Below are positions 1 through 11,633 of a DNA stretch of 64,000 nt, in pieces. The position numbers and the translations under genes are program-made. Source of the stretch: Warburgia ugandensis (lineage: Eukaryota; Streptophyta; Magnoliopsida; Canellales; Canellaceae). The stretch spans positions 49,366,001 to 49,430,000 of the forward strand of contig CP141127.1 of NCBI GenBank assembly GCA_035236585.1, written 5' to 3'. Position 1 is the stretch's first letter; each line of letters begins with the position of its first letter. The notes below the pieces were generated by a model. The model ran no database searches. It was not told the origin of the DNA and saw only the letters and a list, made by a program, of their open reading frames with translations.

Positions 1-1854
1 CATTCAATCCATCCCATGGGTCTGATCATACTTGATCTTATTGATTAAGTGGGTCCCTTTGTATTTTTAGGGTTTTTCTACCATAAAGGGTAGATCCCTC
101 AATTTATCTTAGATCTGTCCAAATCAATCATGGATATTACTTTATTTCAATATTATATTATCAGTAAATTATATCCCCAAGATTTGATCACCTCAGATCT
201 TGAAGATCATGAAAAGTAGAAGTTTAATTCTCAAATATAGAAAGTTTTATGAAGAATTTTCCAAATTTTATGATTTCAAAAGAAAATAGAAGTTATAAGC
301 TTTCCATAGCTTCTTTACAATCTCAATTTGGAGTTCAGATATCTCCACAATTGAACTGTGAAGTTCACAGTCATTCCTAGGGTTCAGATTTGATCTGGGC
401 CCAGCAAAATGGACTGCCTAGATCATTCAGGTGGAACAGGCCGGGCAGAGCGATCACTGTGTGCCTGTCACTGGGATGCATGCTTAACGCACTCCCTCGA
501 TGATTGGCACTATCGCACGGTTGTCCCCTTGGGATGATATTGCACGTGGCATCGCGCACGTGGAAATGCTCCCGCCGGGCACATTTCACCATGCGTGCTA
601 GGTTCTGACTTGATTTGGGAGATCGGACAGTTCGTTTGGACTGTACAATTAATCCCTTTACAATTAAGGGCTCAAAACTCAATGAAAATTCATGAAATGT
701 CTACCCTAGGGTTTTGGGACCTTTCAGAATCTATTGAACAGCTCAAATTTTCCATCTGAGCTCTTTATCATCTAGAATTGAAGGGTTCTAGTCCTTACTT
801 TATTTTTATAAATTTTAACCTAAACCTAATTATAGAAAAATAAAAAATACATAAAAAAAAACAATAAATGAGTATAAGAAGTGGTTCCACCTACTTGATT
901 GGAGAGAAAACTTAGATTTGAAGCCCAATTTGAAATAAATACCCGTTGATGACGATATAGCCTGATAGTCCCTTGTTTTGTGATTTCCCATTGATTGTAC
1001 AGCTAGATCTTGAAATTGATTTGGGAATTTTCTAGATAAGGAATCTAGGATTGTATGGACAGATGGATTTGTCAGATTCAACTTGGAACAGAGTGCCTAA
1101 TTGAATTTTGGTCTCTTGTTCCAATTAGGGAGAGGAGAGAGAAAGTGCAAGAAGGGAGATTTTTGGGAGTTTTGGAATTTTGAGACGGAATCTAGATATG
1201 ATTTTTCAGATTAAGCAAGATGATTTTGTGGGAATTTTAAGGAACATTTTTGGAGGATTTTGGTGGGGTAGTTATAGGTGTTTTTGAATTTTCCATAATT
1301 ACTTGTAATTATTATGTTTCAATTCTTTTAAATACTTAATTAACATTGGATCCTCCACTATCACCTTCTTCTCCACTAGCAATTGGTAGTGGTTTGACCA
1401 CTAATTACATGTTTTCTAGCCATTGGATTTGTATTTAGGCCCCTTGTGGGGCCCATAGGGGTGTGAAAGGACCATTTTGCCCTTTGATGGAGAAAAATCC
1501 ATTTTATTTTTTCAAACTCAGAATTGAGTGTACTTAGTGGCATTGGATTTGTATTTCCAAGTGCATTCTAAATATTTATGTCTTATATCTTGGTTATGGG
1601 AAAAATTACCATTTTACCCTTTTGTTCATAAAAATAAAGAAAATTAGGGATTTTTCATTTTAACTTGGAATTGTACATACTTAGTGTCATTTTGATAAGT
1701 TTTTTTAGTACATTCATAATTTATAAATTTTAAATCATGTTTTAATCTCTATAAAAAGAGAATTTTCAATAACCTAATATTCCAGCCTAGAATTTTTGAG
1801 AATTCAAACTAAATTGATTTTCTTAATCAATTTACAAAAATGGGGGTTGTTACA
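1..1854 (-). mobile_element. Truncated long terminal repeat, family B (minus orientation)
   Basis: The sequence aligns with the right-hand part of the LTR at 59197-63815, starting near 61843. Shared landmarks are the AGTGGGTCCCTTTG block, the CTACCATAAAGGGTAGATCC block, a GC-richer patch (about 420-620 here, 62270-62600 there) and the closing GGGGTTRTTACA. The terminus TTACA at 1854 is a typical LTR end; read on the minus strand it is the 5' end, TGTAACAACC. The TATA-like motif seen in the other copies survives here only weakly near 1270. The rest of the LTR lies left of the window, so it is unknown whether this is a solo LTR or part of a full element. It abuts gypsy gag sequence at 1855, which suggests insertion into the older element. 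The short ORFs inside it are not credible genes. Confidence 0.8.
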
Positions 1855-2459
1855 CCTTCCTCCCAATGCATGGAAAGCAAGGAAAAGGGAGTTTGGTGCC
1901 ATAGAGGAGAAAGACATGATGGTTCAATAGTATCTTAACTGATTTATCATTGAGGAGATTTGCTCTTAATACATTTGCCCCAGATAAGGAGGCCATAGAT
2001 TGTTTTATTGACAACAAATTTTGCATGCCCCACAATAGTACCCAAGGCAACAAATATGGCCTTGATGTTGGAGACATATTTTCTTTAGACCTAGGGAGGC
2101 TTCAATCAACCCAGTAAGGGCAAGAGACCCCTTACATCGACACAGTCACAAAGGGCACCCACTCAGTAGTAGATGAGTAAACAGAGAAGAGACATTGATA
2201 GGAAGAAGTGCCCTAAAAGGAAAGAAAAGCACCCTAGAAAGCCATGCCCCAAGGGCTGTAGACCACAACAATAGTAGTTTCCCGCATGTAGATAACCATT
2301 CAAATGTTTTGGTTGTGGAGAGACTGGACATTTCCTTAGGGATTGTTCTAGGGGATAGGAAAACAAATAGACTAAGATTGGAAACACCATGGAGATAGTT
2401 CCACATAGCCAAGGCCAAGTCTTCACCTAGGGTAGGCACAAGCTGCCCCAAATTAGGTC
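1855..2459 (+). pseudogene. Decayed Ty3/gypsy gag with CCHC zinc knuckle
   Basis: This is the remnant of the capsid/nucleocapsid region of the plus-strand gypsy element. A zinc knuckle is readable at 2305-2346 as CFGCGETGHFLRDC, a perfect C-x2-C-x4-H-x4-C nucleocapsid motif. Upstream the frame is broken by stops, but pieces such as REFGAIEEKDMMVQ near 1880-1925 resemble the retrotransposon gag domain before the knuckle. Frames change between the knuckle and the protease that follows, so no gag-pol polyprotein can be made. The left end was probably removed or displaced by the family B LTR ending at 1854. The family assignment is secure because of the knuckle and the ordered protease and RT downstream. 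Confidence 0.75.
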
Positions 2460-2747
2460 GTGGAAGAGACATTCCTCATCTCAGACCAACATGCTAGGAT
2501 TGTTTTTTACTTTGGATCCACCCATTCTTTTATTTCATGTAAATTCACATCTTGCCCTAATATGCATGCACATAAGTTAGCCTTTGGACTAGATATCATG
2601 ACACTTGTGGGAAAGACATTCAAGGCTAGTGAGTACATTCAAGGGGTTCCAATAGAGACATCAGGCATAAGTATGGACACTAACTTTATTTTTCTAGACA
2701 TGGTCAATTTTGATATTAATCTAAAGATGGATTGGTTAGCCACCTAA
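2460..2747 (+). pseudogene. Ty3/gypsy aspartic protease remnant with lost active site
   Basis: An open frame of 95 codons carries the retropepsin-like fold region of a plant gypsy polyprotein. Around residues 13-25 it reads ARIVFYFGSTHSFIS where the family has a D-S/T-G catalytic triad just before SHSFIS or THSFIS. The catalytic Asp is replaced by Tyr and the following Ser/Thr by Phe, so the enzyme would be dead. Near the C-terminus LDMVNFDINLKMDWLAT matches the family's conserved LDMxxFDVILGMDWL block, with Gly replaced by Lys. A stop follows immediately. The ATG at 2460 is fortuitous; the protein was originally part of a longer gag-pol. Domain order (knuckle, protease, RT) supports the reading. 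Confidence 0.8.
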
Positions 2748-2989
2748 TGGGCTATGGTGGACTATCTTAAGAAAAGGGTTATTTTTAGTGCACCTGGCCA
2801 GCCAATGATCTCACTCCTATGTAGGAAGAGTATCAGTGAGGTTTGTGTTATGCCAGGCAAGCAATGTGGTACTTTTCCAGAGGGTGTCAAGTCCTCCTCA
2901 CTTGTGCAATAGTGGAGAATAGTGAGTGGCCACAGATTGAGACATAGATGACATACAAGAGGTCACATTTTTTTCCTATGGAGTTTCCA

Positions 2990-3790
2990 AGTTTACTGCC
3001 CCACTAGATTGATTTTTGTTATTGAGTTGCTAATAGGTACAACATCTATCTCTGAGGTGCCATATGGGATGACCCATCTAAGCTGAGAGCTAAAGAGCCA
3101 ACTATAGAAGTTGCTTGACAAGGGTTTATCAGACCTAGTGGGTCTCTACGAGGTGCACTAGTCCTCTTCATGAGGAAGAATGAAGAATTTTTATTACTAT
3201 GCATAGATCATCACTTGTTATATAGTACTACGATGAAGAAACAATATTCTCTATCCTATATTGATGATCTGTTTGATCAATCTAGGTTGGTGTAGGTGTT
3301 TTTGGGATTGATCTGAGGTTTGGTTATTACCAGCTAAGGTTTCAGAAGGAAGATGTCTTTAAGACGATTTATAGGACTCATTATGACTACTACGAGCTCT
3401 TGGTGATGCCAACTAGTGTGGCCAATGCATTGATAGTATATGGATATAATGGACGAGGCTTATTTGGATGAGTCTTGATTGTGTTAGTTCAGGGTATTCG
3501 TGTATACTCTGTGAGCAAGGTGCAGCATAAGGAATCCTTATGCATTGTTCTGAGTACCTTACGAACTTGTTGCTTGTTTGCAAATATCGAAAATTGTGAG
3601 TTATAATCGAGGTAGGTGAATCTCCTTGACCACATCATCTCGAATGACAGAGAGGCTATTGACCTGGTGAAGGTTGAGACTGTGAGGGCTGGGATTAGCC
3701 CAATTTATTGATTAAGGTTCATAGGTTCCTTAGTCTTGTGGGCTACTATCATTGGATTATTGAGTCCTTAAGGATAACCATGGCATGAAT
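2990..3790 (+). pseudogene. Ty3/gypsy reverse transcriptase remnant
   Basis: Pieces in several frames follow the order of a plant gypsy RT. EVPYGMTHLS then LLDKGFIRPS lie near 3055-3140; they correspond to the family's APYRMAP and LLDKGFIRPS stretches. LCIDHH near 3200 matches LCIDYR, YSLSYIDDLFDQS near 3250-3280 matches the PLPRIDDLFDQL stretch, and KTIYRTHYDYYELLVMP near 3360-3410 matches KTAFRTRYGHYEFLVMP. Further traces of the YxDD-to-connection region run to about 3790 (LLDHIISNDREAIDLVKVE). Many stops and frameshifts are present and the catalytic DD motif is not readable. RNase H and the start of integrase should follow but are replaced by family C sequence. The clade is probably a chromovirus, given the pol end at 6780-7224. 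Confidence 0.8.
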
Positions 3791-3889
3791 TTGTGATAGT
3801 TTCTCTTTTATTATGGTTATGCAATACTTGAGTTTGATTCCTCACTAGGTGAGAGTATAACAGTGATGTGTATTTTGTATGAGACTATT

Positions 3890-5990
3890 TTCTTATGTGT
3901 AATCAAAATTTGATTAAGGAATTATACTTGTGAGTAGTGGTGTATGTTTTAATATTACTTGCAAGCACATGAATCAATTATAATGGATGTACATAAGTGA
4001 GGTTGATCCCACGAGGAATGTCACGAACTTTCAATAGATTGCATCTTATATAAACCTTTTATTTCTTAGCGAAAGAAGTTGGTATTTGATTGAACTAGGA
4101 AAGTAATTAACAATGGAAAGTAAACATGCATGAATTTGGAAAGCACAACTAAGAAAACTTGATGAAAATAATTACTTCTAAACAAGATTTCTAAACTTTC
4201 TAAACAACCTAATATGCAATGACTTAAGCAAGGAAACTTAACTAAAACAATCTTAAATTAAGAAGATTCAATTCATGTACCATGCCATGCTCCATAGAGT
4301 TGTGTGTATGGAACTTGTAAAATAAAAGATGAATGGTGCTTATGATTTTTGAGCTTAAGCACATGTAATCTAAAGAAAACAATAAAGAGATTAGCTAAGG
4401 TGCAACATGGTTTCTAAGCATTAAGCAAACTATTCATGGACCTAAAGAAATTTGAGTGCATGAAAATTATGGAACTAAGAATGATTAATTAACTAGGAAT
4501 GATGCACATAATACATGGTTTATTGGGCAAGGAATATGCATGTTTCTCCAAGAAGTAAACTATTCAAAAATTTAAGAACTTGAAGATGTTGAAATCAATC
4601 AAAGTGGCTAGATAAACGATTAACTTTTCATCAAAGGGAAAGAGTTACAAATTAAGTGTGCATATACATGATTGATGTCTCACCTTCAATAACTTTAAAT
4701 CAGTACAAAAACTTATCTTTAATGATTCTGAAACAATCCAACAATGACACTTAAAGTAGCATGCATGTTCACCTAAGAATCGTAAAAACAAAGAGAGCAA
4801 AAGAGATGAAGTATGGAGGTAGAAGATGGAAAGGAGTAAGCAATTAAGCAAAGGAAAAGCAAGGAGATTCAAACAAGAATAGGCAATGAAAAAAACTAGA
4901 TTCAATGGTTACTTTCCCTTGGCTATCACTACAAGAGCTAGCAATCTTTGAATCAAAGAAAACTAAGGCAAAAAGAGAGCAATGGTCAAAGGAAACTAAG
5001 GCTTGAATTATGCACCTAGGACAAGGAATTAAACAAAATACTTAAGGAAAATAAAACAAGAGGAAAAACTAACCTTAAAAGCTTTGAACTTAAAGGAGAA
5101 TTAAGGCTTAAACTTGAATGGCAGTTAAGCATTCAAAGAAGAAAACATTGAAGGCTTGAAGATGGTTATAATTCTATGCAGATCAGCCAAGGAGGACATG
5201 TGATGCTCGCTTTGTTGCTAAGGTAAAAAATGTGGTAAGATTCTTTTCCTTGATGCATGGGATGTCCTGGGTTTTTATAGAAGATTTTATCTTTTGAGGT
5301 TTTCTAGAACTCTAATCTTAAGAGAGAAGAGAGAAGAGATAAGGTAAACAAGATAAGATATGGTAGGAGACTTAGGATATGGTGGTTAGAAGTAGGATTC
5401 TAGGAAAGTGCTAGGAAGGAGAGTGGAAGGAGTTGGATGTGAAGACCTTAGGGGTATTTGAGGAGAAAATCATGGAGGGAAAGTGAGATGATTGGAAGAT
5501 GGGTGGAAGGTAGGAATTCTTAAGGAAGATAGCAAGGTGGGAGGTGTTACTTTTCAAGGAGATGCCTCCCCCTTGTTCACACATTAATTTCCTTAAAATT
5601 AGGGATAGAGATAGAGAGAGATATGGAAAGAGGAATATGGGAAGAAGATAAGGGATGGATCTTCTTTGATTGGTCCACCTAGCTATTTTACCATGTTTGA
5701 TTTTCATCCAACTACCTTCTAATTGTCCTCTTAAAATTTTCAACATTTTTACATAGGATAATTGCTTGAAATCTTTGTCAAATAGTGTAACTCCATGTGG
5801 CATTGGCTAAGTTGGCTTGATGGCTCATTGTTTAATCGCTTATGTGGCTTCAATACTTGGCATCAAGACTTGAGTAGCTTAGCTTCCTTAGGTTTTCTAG
5901 TTCAATTAAGAAACCTCATGTATGGCTCCAGTTCTCATGCAAATTTTATGGACATGTATGAATTTTTAAATGGATCATTTTAATCATCTT
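3890..5990 (-). mobile_element. LTR-like repeat, family C, inserted in gypsy pol (minus orientation, ends approximate)
   Basis: Reverse-complemented, the 3890-4020 end reads like the ends of the plus-strand family C copies at 14535-14600 and 15610-15705: a GTGGGATYRACC-like box, then a CTTGYARTAATWTTAARACA-like tail. Tat/Athila-type plant gypsy LTRs end in comparable sequence. A TATA box (CTATAAAAA, minus strand, 5272-5280) lies where a U3 promoter would be. No coding sequence is recognisable; small ORFs on either strand look random. The insert separates gypsy RT (ends about 3790) from the chromodomain end (from about 6780). Precise ends and a target duplication could not be found, so insertion is inferred from homology and position. 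Confidence 0.5.
5272..5280 (-). promoter_or_regulatory. Probable TATA box of family C LTR
   Basis: The minus strand reads CTTCTATAAAAACCC here, a canonical plant TATA context inside the family C repeat. Transcription would run leftward. No experimental support; the call rests on motif and position. Confidence 0.4.
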
Positions 5991-6335
5991 CTCACTTCCT
6001 ACAAAAAAGTAAAAACTCTAATTAAATCCTAAAAAATTATGATGATTCACATACTTACTATGGATTTTCTTTTGGACCTATAAAATATCAAACATTTGAA
6101 TCATTGGTCAGAAATGCATGTGTAACAAATTTTTGGAAACATCCTATACTTTTGCGCTATAATTTATAACACTTGAGAAACTAATTGGGTACTTATTATA
6201 CAAAATTGAACTCTTATCTAGTAGCTAAGGAAGTTGGGTGTAAGAGGCACTAGTAAGCTTCTAGGTGGCAAGCTTCTAGGTGCTCACGACATGTTGTGGT
6301 TTCGACTGATGTTGATTGGAGTGGATTTGCATATT
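5991..6335. other. Unassigned AT-rich stretch between family C and minisatellite
   Basis: No coding potential, terminal repeat or homology to other parts of the window was seen. It may be decayed integrase-region sequence of the surrounding gypsy element or leftover from the family C insertion. A short direct repeat (GTGGCAAGCTTCTAGGTG and AGTAAGCTTCTAGGTG) occurs near 6252-6282. Confidence 0.4.
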
Positions 6336-6700
6336 GTGAGCTTATATGCTCTAATTTTGATTAGTATATATTGCCTATTGGTGAGCTAATATTCTCTAAC
6401 TTTTATTGGCATAGATTTCCTATTAGTGAGCTGATATACTCTAATTTTGTTTGGCATGGATTAAGCCAAATTGTGAGCTTGAATGCTTAGATTTTGATTG
6501 GCATAAATTACCTATTGGTGAGATAATATGCTCTAATGTGGATTGGTATAGATTGCCAAATAGTGAGCTAGTATGCTCAGATTTTGATTAGCATAGTTGC
6601 TTATTGGTGAGCTGCTATGCTCTGGTATACGTTTGGCATATAATTGTTTATTAGTGAGTTGAGATGCTATGATTTCTATTGATATAAAAATTTCCTATTA
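6336..6700. repeat. 45-bp minisatellite, about eight units
   Basis: The box GTGAGCT (or a one-base variant) recurs at 6336, 6381, 6426, 6473, 6518, 6563, 6607 and 6654, giving spacings of 45, 45, 47, 45, 45, 44 and 47. Each unit continues with a variant of ATATGCTCTAATTTTGATTG and GCATAGATTGCCTATT. The period is a multiple of three but every frame has stops. The array lies between the family C insertion and the surviving end of gypsy pol. Units have diverged, so the array is old. Confidence 0.9.
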
Positions 6701-6779
6701 TGAGATGTGATTTGATATTTAATCACTTCATCACTGAATTATGCATACTGATAGTGTGGATTATTCTTCACATGGACAT

Positions 6780-7224
6780 CTTGTGACTTCTTTTACATGT
6801 ACTAAGGTTCTACATGGATAGATTAAATCCTAGAAGGGTAGTTGGGGATCATATTTTCTAAAAGTAAGTCCTAAATTCATTGGTCCAGCTAAGATTTTGA
6901 GGAGGGTCAGAGTTATTGCATATTAGTTAGCCTTGCCACCATGGCTCACAAATGTCCATGCTACATAAGTATGTATGGACCCTTCTCACATACTTGAGCA
7001 GAAACTTAGGGAGTTGAGACCTGATTTGACTTTTAAGAAGAGAGCTGTGTAGATTTTGTGATGAAAGGTCTAGGAGTTGAGGGCTAAGACTATCCCACTA
7101 GTCAAGGTCCTTTGGTAGCACCACCCTACATAGGAGACCACATGGGAGACAAAGGATGAGATGAAATTTACCCATCCAGAATTGTTGTATAGTTTATATG
7201 GAAATTTTAGAATGAAATTTTTGT
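6780..7224 (+). pseudogene. Ty3/gypsy integrase C-terminus and chromodomain-like end
   Basis: In one frame with stops the sequence gives VVGDHIF, KVSPKFIGPAKILRRV, LALPPWL, then DPSHILEQKLRELRPDLTFKKRAV and LRAKTIPLVKVLW followed by TTWETKDEMKFTHPELL. This matches in order the plant chromovirus pol end: the GDxVFLK motif, the RYIGPFxIxxRVG-type stretch, and the chromodomain-like block with KTIPLVKVLW and ATWExExxMxxxYPxLF. It is followed directly by the polypurine tract and the 3' LTR, confirming plus orientation and the element's 3' end. Several stops make it non-functional. It belongs to the same element as the gag-RT pieces at 1855-3790. Confidence 0.8.
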
Positions 7225-7237
7225 AAGGAGGGAAGGA
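7225..7237 (+). other. Polypurine tract of the plus-strand gypsy element
   Basis: AAGGAGGGAAGGA lies immediately before the TGTAAT start of the 3' LTR and follows the pol end, the expected place for plus-strand priming. Confidence 0.8.
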
Positions 7238-10200
7238 TGTAATATCTATAAAATTTATGGTATTAATTATATAATATTATTTGAGAATTTAATTTAATTA
7301 TAATTTAATTTTTTAATTAATAATTATATAGGCTAAATTTAGAGTTAAAATGTGGATCATTGGATAGTACTCAAAAAATAGAATCTAACAACACTAAGAA
7401 CACCTAAATTGGAGTTCAGATGGAAAAGTTATGAGTGTTTGAAATTAAGGGGGTATTTTAATAAATTTTAAGTGCGGCCCATTTATCTTATTTTAAATAG
7501 AAAGTGCATAAAATGCATGGAGCATTTTTTCTAACAACACCCCATCTTATCCGAGCAAAAACAGGTGGAGCATGGCATTTCCCCATTTCTCCCCCTCTTG
7601 CATCGATCTTCCACTTCTCTGTACTTGATCTTTCCTTCCCTTGCCAGAGTTCTCCGCTCCCCTCCTCTTCTTTTCCCTTTTCTCTTTCTCATGATCTTTC
7701 TCTCTTTTCCTTTCCACTTTTCCAACTAGCCAACCTGAGGCAGCATTGAGCTCAAGCTTTCTCTGATGAGGACTCCATTCCATGTGGACTTCCCTATTGG
7801 TCAAACAAATAAGCTCCTCCCCACCTCTTTTCCATCGTTTTTCCTTTCACCACATTGCCTAGAGTAGTTTTTTTGGTTGGCAAAGGGTTCATCAAAGAAA
7901 ACCCATATAGATGGAAAAACCTAGCTCAAGGATAGCTCAGATGGACGATCTGAGCCTTCCAATAGATTCCTAGACCCACAAAACCTTAAGACTATTGAAA
8001 TTATTATGATTTGAGAAATCTAGACCATAAATCTAAGGGAAAAAAGAACAAACATTTTTGGTGCATTGTCCATGATCGATGTCACACCTAGGATGCACCA
8101 AGCAAACATGCTCTAGGTGCAACCATGAATGTGCAAGCACTGCATTTGACGTTCATTAGTAGGGCGGGGCACCAGTGAGTCCTAGCAATAGTGACACGCC
8201 CAGGTGTGTTCAAGACATGTGTCACGAACACACTGCATCCTGGTGATGCCATTTTGTCATGTTTTGATCCATATTTTGTTCTAGGCCATTAATTTTGACC
8301 TAAGACAAAATCTTCAATTATGGAGGCTACATAAGTCCAAATTTAGATTAGAGACATCTATTGGATACGTATCAATGACGTGGACCTAATTATGCAATAA
8401 AAATTTAGATTTAACCACATCTTGACTAGATTAAAACCTAAAAATCATTAGATGATTAAGATCACCAGATCAGGCCTTAGAAATTGACCAATTAAATGAT
8501 CTAATAAGTGAATTGAGGGATTTAACAATCAAATCATATAATTAAACCTAGATTTTGATCCAAACTGTTGAATGAGATAGGAAATATAGATATGACCATC
8601 AAAACAATAGATTGAGTTCTAATACATATGTAGATCCTAGAAAATACTGTAAATATGATGGATTGAGTTATATGAGATACCCAAGGGAGTGTTGAGAATG
8701 ATCCACTAGTTGAATCATCCTAAAAATTGTGGATTTTGTAAAATTATACCTTAGAAGTCATAAGAACTATCAATATGATTGATCAAGATCAAATCTGACC
8801 ATCTGATTGTTGGATTGACTATGGAAATGGGAGAAAGACTATTTATGACATTGATCACTATGGATTATGGAGAAATTAAGTAATCTAGAACATTGATCTA
8901 TGATCAATTATTAGGATCAAAGATCAGATAGAAGATTAAGGGAATCATACTTTAATTAATGAAGAATAAATACCAAACTACCTAGATCTAGGAGGATCTG
9001 AAGTTAGATGAGTATAAATAATGATTGTTGAGCAGTAAGTGACACTGTATAGTACTTGTGATTTGACATGTGTTTCAAATCATGTTGATTGAAGAGGTGG
9101 CATACTTTAGAGGATTGATTCTTGCTGAGAAAGGTGATGGCATTTAATATTAATATATTTTTATAAAACCATGAATGATCATTATGATGATTTCATAGAT
9201 GATATTGATGCATGTTTATCTTTCATTGTGACCTCATTGCATTATTATCTAGCATGTACATCTTTTATTTATGCATGACCACTTTGATTTACATGTTTTC
9301 ATGGACACATGATTATCAAATATTGATATTACTTTGATGATTCATTTTATTGCTAATGTTTTTTAATGGATTGTTGAGGAGGTTTGGTGGTTGTCCTTAA
9401 GAGACTGAGCCCTTGGTAAGGGCAACACTCTAGTATGACAAGCCACAGGCACTCCTATACTCTATGCATCAGATATTACTTCTTATCTTGTTTTGATATA
9501 TTGAACCATTTTTATGTCTTGCAGATTTACGACATGTGTTTTTGCTTGATTGATGCTATGCTAAGAGGGATTTAGGGTCAGCCTCCCACCATCTAACTTT
9601 GTGAGTTGATTAGACAGCCACTCATAGATGGGTAAACTTCATAGGGAGTAGTATCATGAGTAGTCCACACTACAGGTCTAATCCCACCACATATGAGATA
9701 GACACTAGTCCCCTAGTTTCGTGTTGATAAGGAGCAGCAATTGGTAGACTGAGGAGTTGGTTACCACAGCAGCATGGTGATCCATATGTTTGATCTGCAT
9801 TTTCATGTAGCATTATGAGCATTCTTAGATTGATATATCCTAAGGTACCCATGGCATGATGACGTGTGGGGGATTGGTATGAATACTCATGACTTGGTGT
9901 GAGAGTGTGGTACACTCGTGAGATCCATGTCTGTTGGGTGCCCTTTTATCATAACATGCATTGTGTTTTAATTAATGGAGTTGCATACGCTTGACACTTT
10001 AGATTTATGAGCTATGATTTATATTGTGATATGCATGTCATGCTGATTTGATTTCATGTGATCCCCATGATTTATTTATGGTCTTATATATTATATTGGA
10101 TTTTATTTTGACATGGATTATATTATGATGATGTGATTTGATCATGAGACTTGGCTATTTAGTTTTCATACCTTTATTTCATCTGTGGGACTTCATTGCT

Positions 10201-11633
10201 AGATTTTGTTATTTATTTGTCACACCACCTACATTTATTTGTTTAAATATTAAATGTCTATGTACCTCTACAAGTGGTAGCTTGTTGAGGCATTGTTGTG
10301 GTTTACAATGCCTCAGATATAGAGTGTGATAACATGAAGGACAAATGGGCAGAGAATCAATGAGAGTGGCAATGACCATTAGCTTGTTGTGAGGTGACGA
10401 TAGAGCTATACATAGTACATTAGACAAGTATATATGCTATATACACATAGATATTATCTTATGTATCATAGACTTGTCGACATAGTCTTATGGATGGATG
10501 TGAATTCATGATTGACAAACCTTGGGTCTTGATGATTTGTAATATTCTCATCATTATTACTTATGATTTTAGGTGATGTTTTCATATGTTAGATGTGATT
10601 TGCTTTATGTTGTGTTGATTTTTATTTCTCTATTTTTACATCTATTACATTTTCTTTGTGGATTGCTGACACCCGAGGGTTTTGAAAAGTGTGTTGTTAT
10701 TTAGAATTTATTATTTTTATATCTTTAAATTATGATTTTTTATCAGGGATCTCGCTTATGTTATATATATTATATATGTGCTTTGCATTTCTAGAAACAT
10801 GATGGACGCTATGATAGGAGGGATTTAGGGCTGGCAACCCTCTCTCTAACATCATGAGATAATTAGACACCCGCCACATAGATGGGAAAACTTTGTAGGG
10901 AGTAGTATCATGGGTAGTTCACACTAAGAGTTTGATCCTCCCCTCCCCCATTTGCGACAAACACTAGTCTCCTATTTTGGTGTCTATAGGGAGCGGCAAT
11001 TGGTAGACCGAGAGTTGGTTACCACTTCAACATGGTGATCCATATGTTTGATATGCATTTTCATGCAATATTATGAGCATTCTTAAATTGATATATCCTG
11101 AGGGACCCAAAAGTAACGATGCATGGAGGACTCTTATGAGTACTCATGACCTGATTTGAGAGTGTGTGGTACACTCATAGGATCCATGTGTGTTGGGTGC
11201 CCTTTAATCATAACATGCATTGTGTTTTGATGTGATGGAGTTGCATAAACTTGACACTTCAAATTTATGAGCAATCATTTATATTATGATATGCATGTCA
11301 TGCTGATTTGATTTCATGTGATCCTCATGATTTATTCAAGGTCTTATATATCGTACTAGATTTTGATTGGGACGTTGGTTCATCCTAGTGACAGTCAAAT
11401 GTCATTTGCTTTATGTTATGTGTTGATTTTATTTATTTGTATTTGTTTCTATCGTATTTTCTTTGTGGATCATTGACGCTTGAGGGTTTTGAAAATGTGT
11501 TGTTATTTAAAATTCAATCTTTTTGAATATCTTTAAAATATGATTTTTCATCAGGGATCTTGCTTATGTTACAAATATATATATATATATATATTATATG
11601 TGTTACGTGTTTCTAAAAATTTGGGTTACCACA
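7238..11633 (+). mobile_element. 3' LTR of the plus-strand gypsy element
   Basis: The LTR starts with TGTAATATC directly after the polypurine tract and most likely ends with GGGTTACCACA at 11633; the end resembles the GGGTCGTCACA end of the other gypsy LTRs in the window when read in element orientation. That gives about 4.4 kb, long but within the range of Del/Tekay-type chromoviruses. It contains pyrimidine-rich (7590-7740) and AT-rich tracts and an internal duplication (about 9550-11620) that inflates its length. The matching 5' LTR lies outside the window or is lost, so divergence and target duplication cannot be judged. No gene was seen; the ORFs inside are short and unlike known proteins. 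The 3' end is the less certain boundary. Confidence 0.65.
9550..11620 (+). repeat. Direct duplication of about 1.25 kb inside the gypsy LTR, second unit shortened
   Basis: Unit 1 (about 9550-10800) and unit 2 (about 10801-11620) share long blocks: GAGGGATTTAGGG, ATTAGACA and AGATGGGTAAACTT-like sequence, GGGAGTAGTATCATG, GCAATTGGTAGAC, TTGGTTACCAC, CATGGTGATCCATATGTTTG, TTGGGTGCCCTTT and TTTTCTTTGTGGAT. Unit 2 lacks roughly 450 bp present at about 10100-10570 in unit 1. Both units end in a TCAGGGATCTYGCTTATGTTA block with an AT microsatellite (11575-11604 in unit 2). Confidence 0.85.

Noticed and set aside
377..682. 101-codon minus-strand ORF in GC-richer patch
   Set aside because: It lies in the family B LTR and has no recognisable domain; the equivalent region in the right LTR of B is not open in the same way.
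1850..2472. Minus-strand ORFs opposite gypsy gag
   Set aside because: They are antisense to sequence whose plus strand encodes a clear zinc knuckle and gag pieces.
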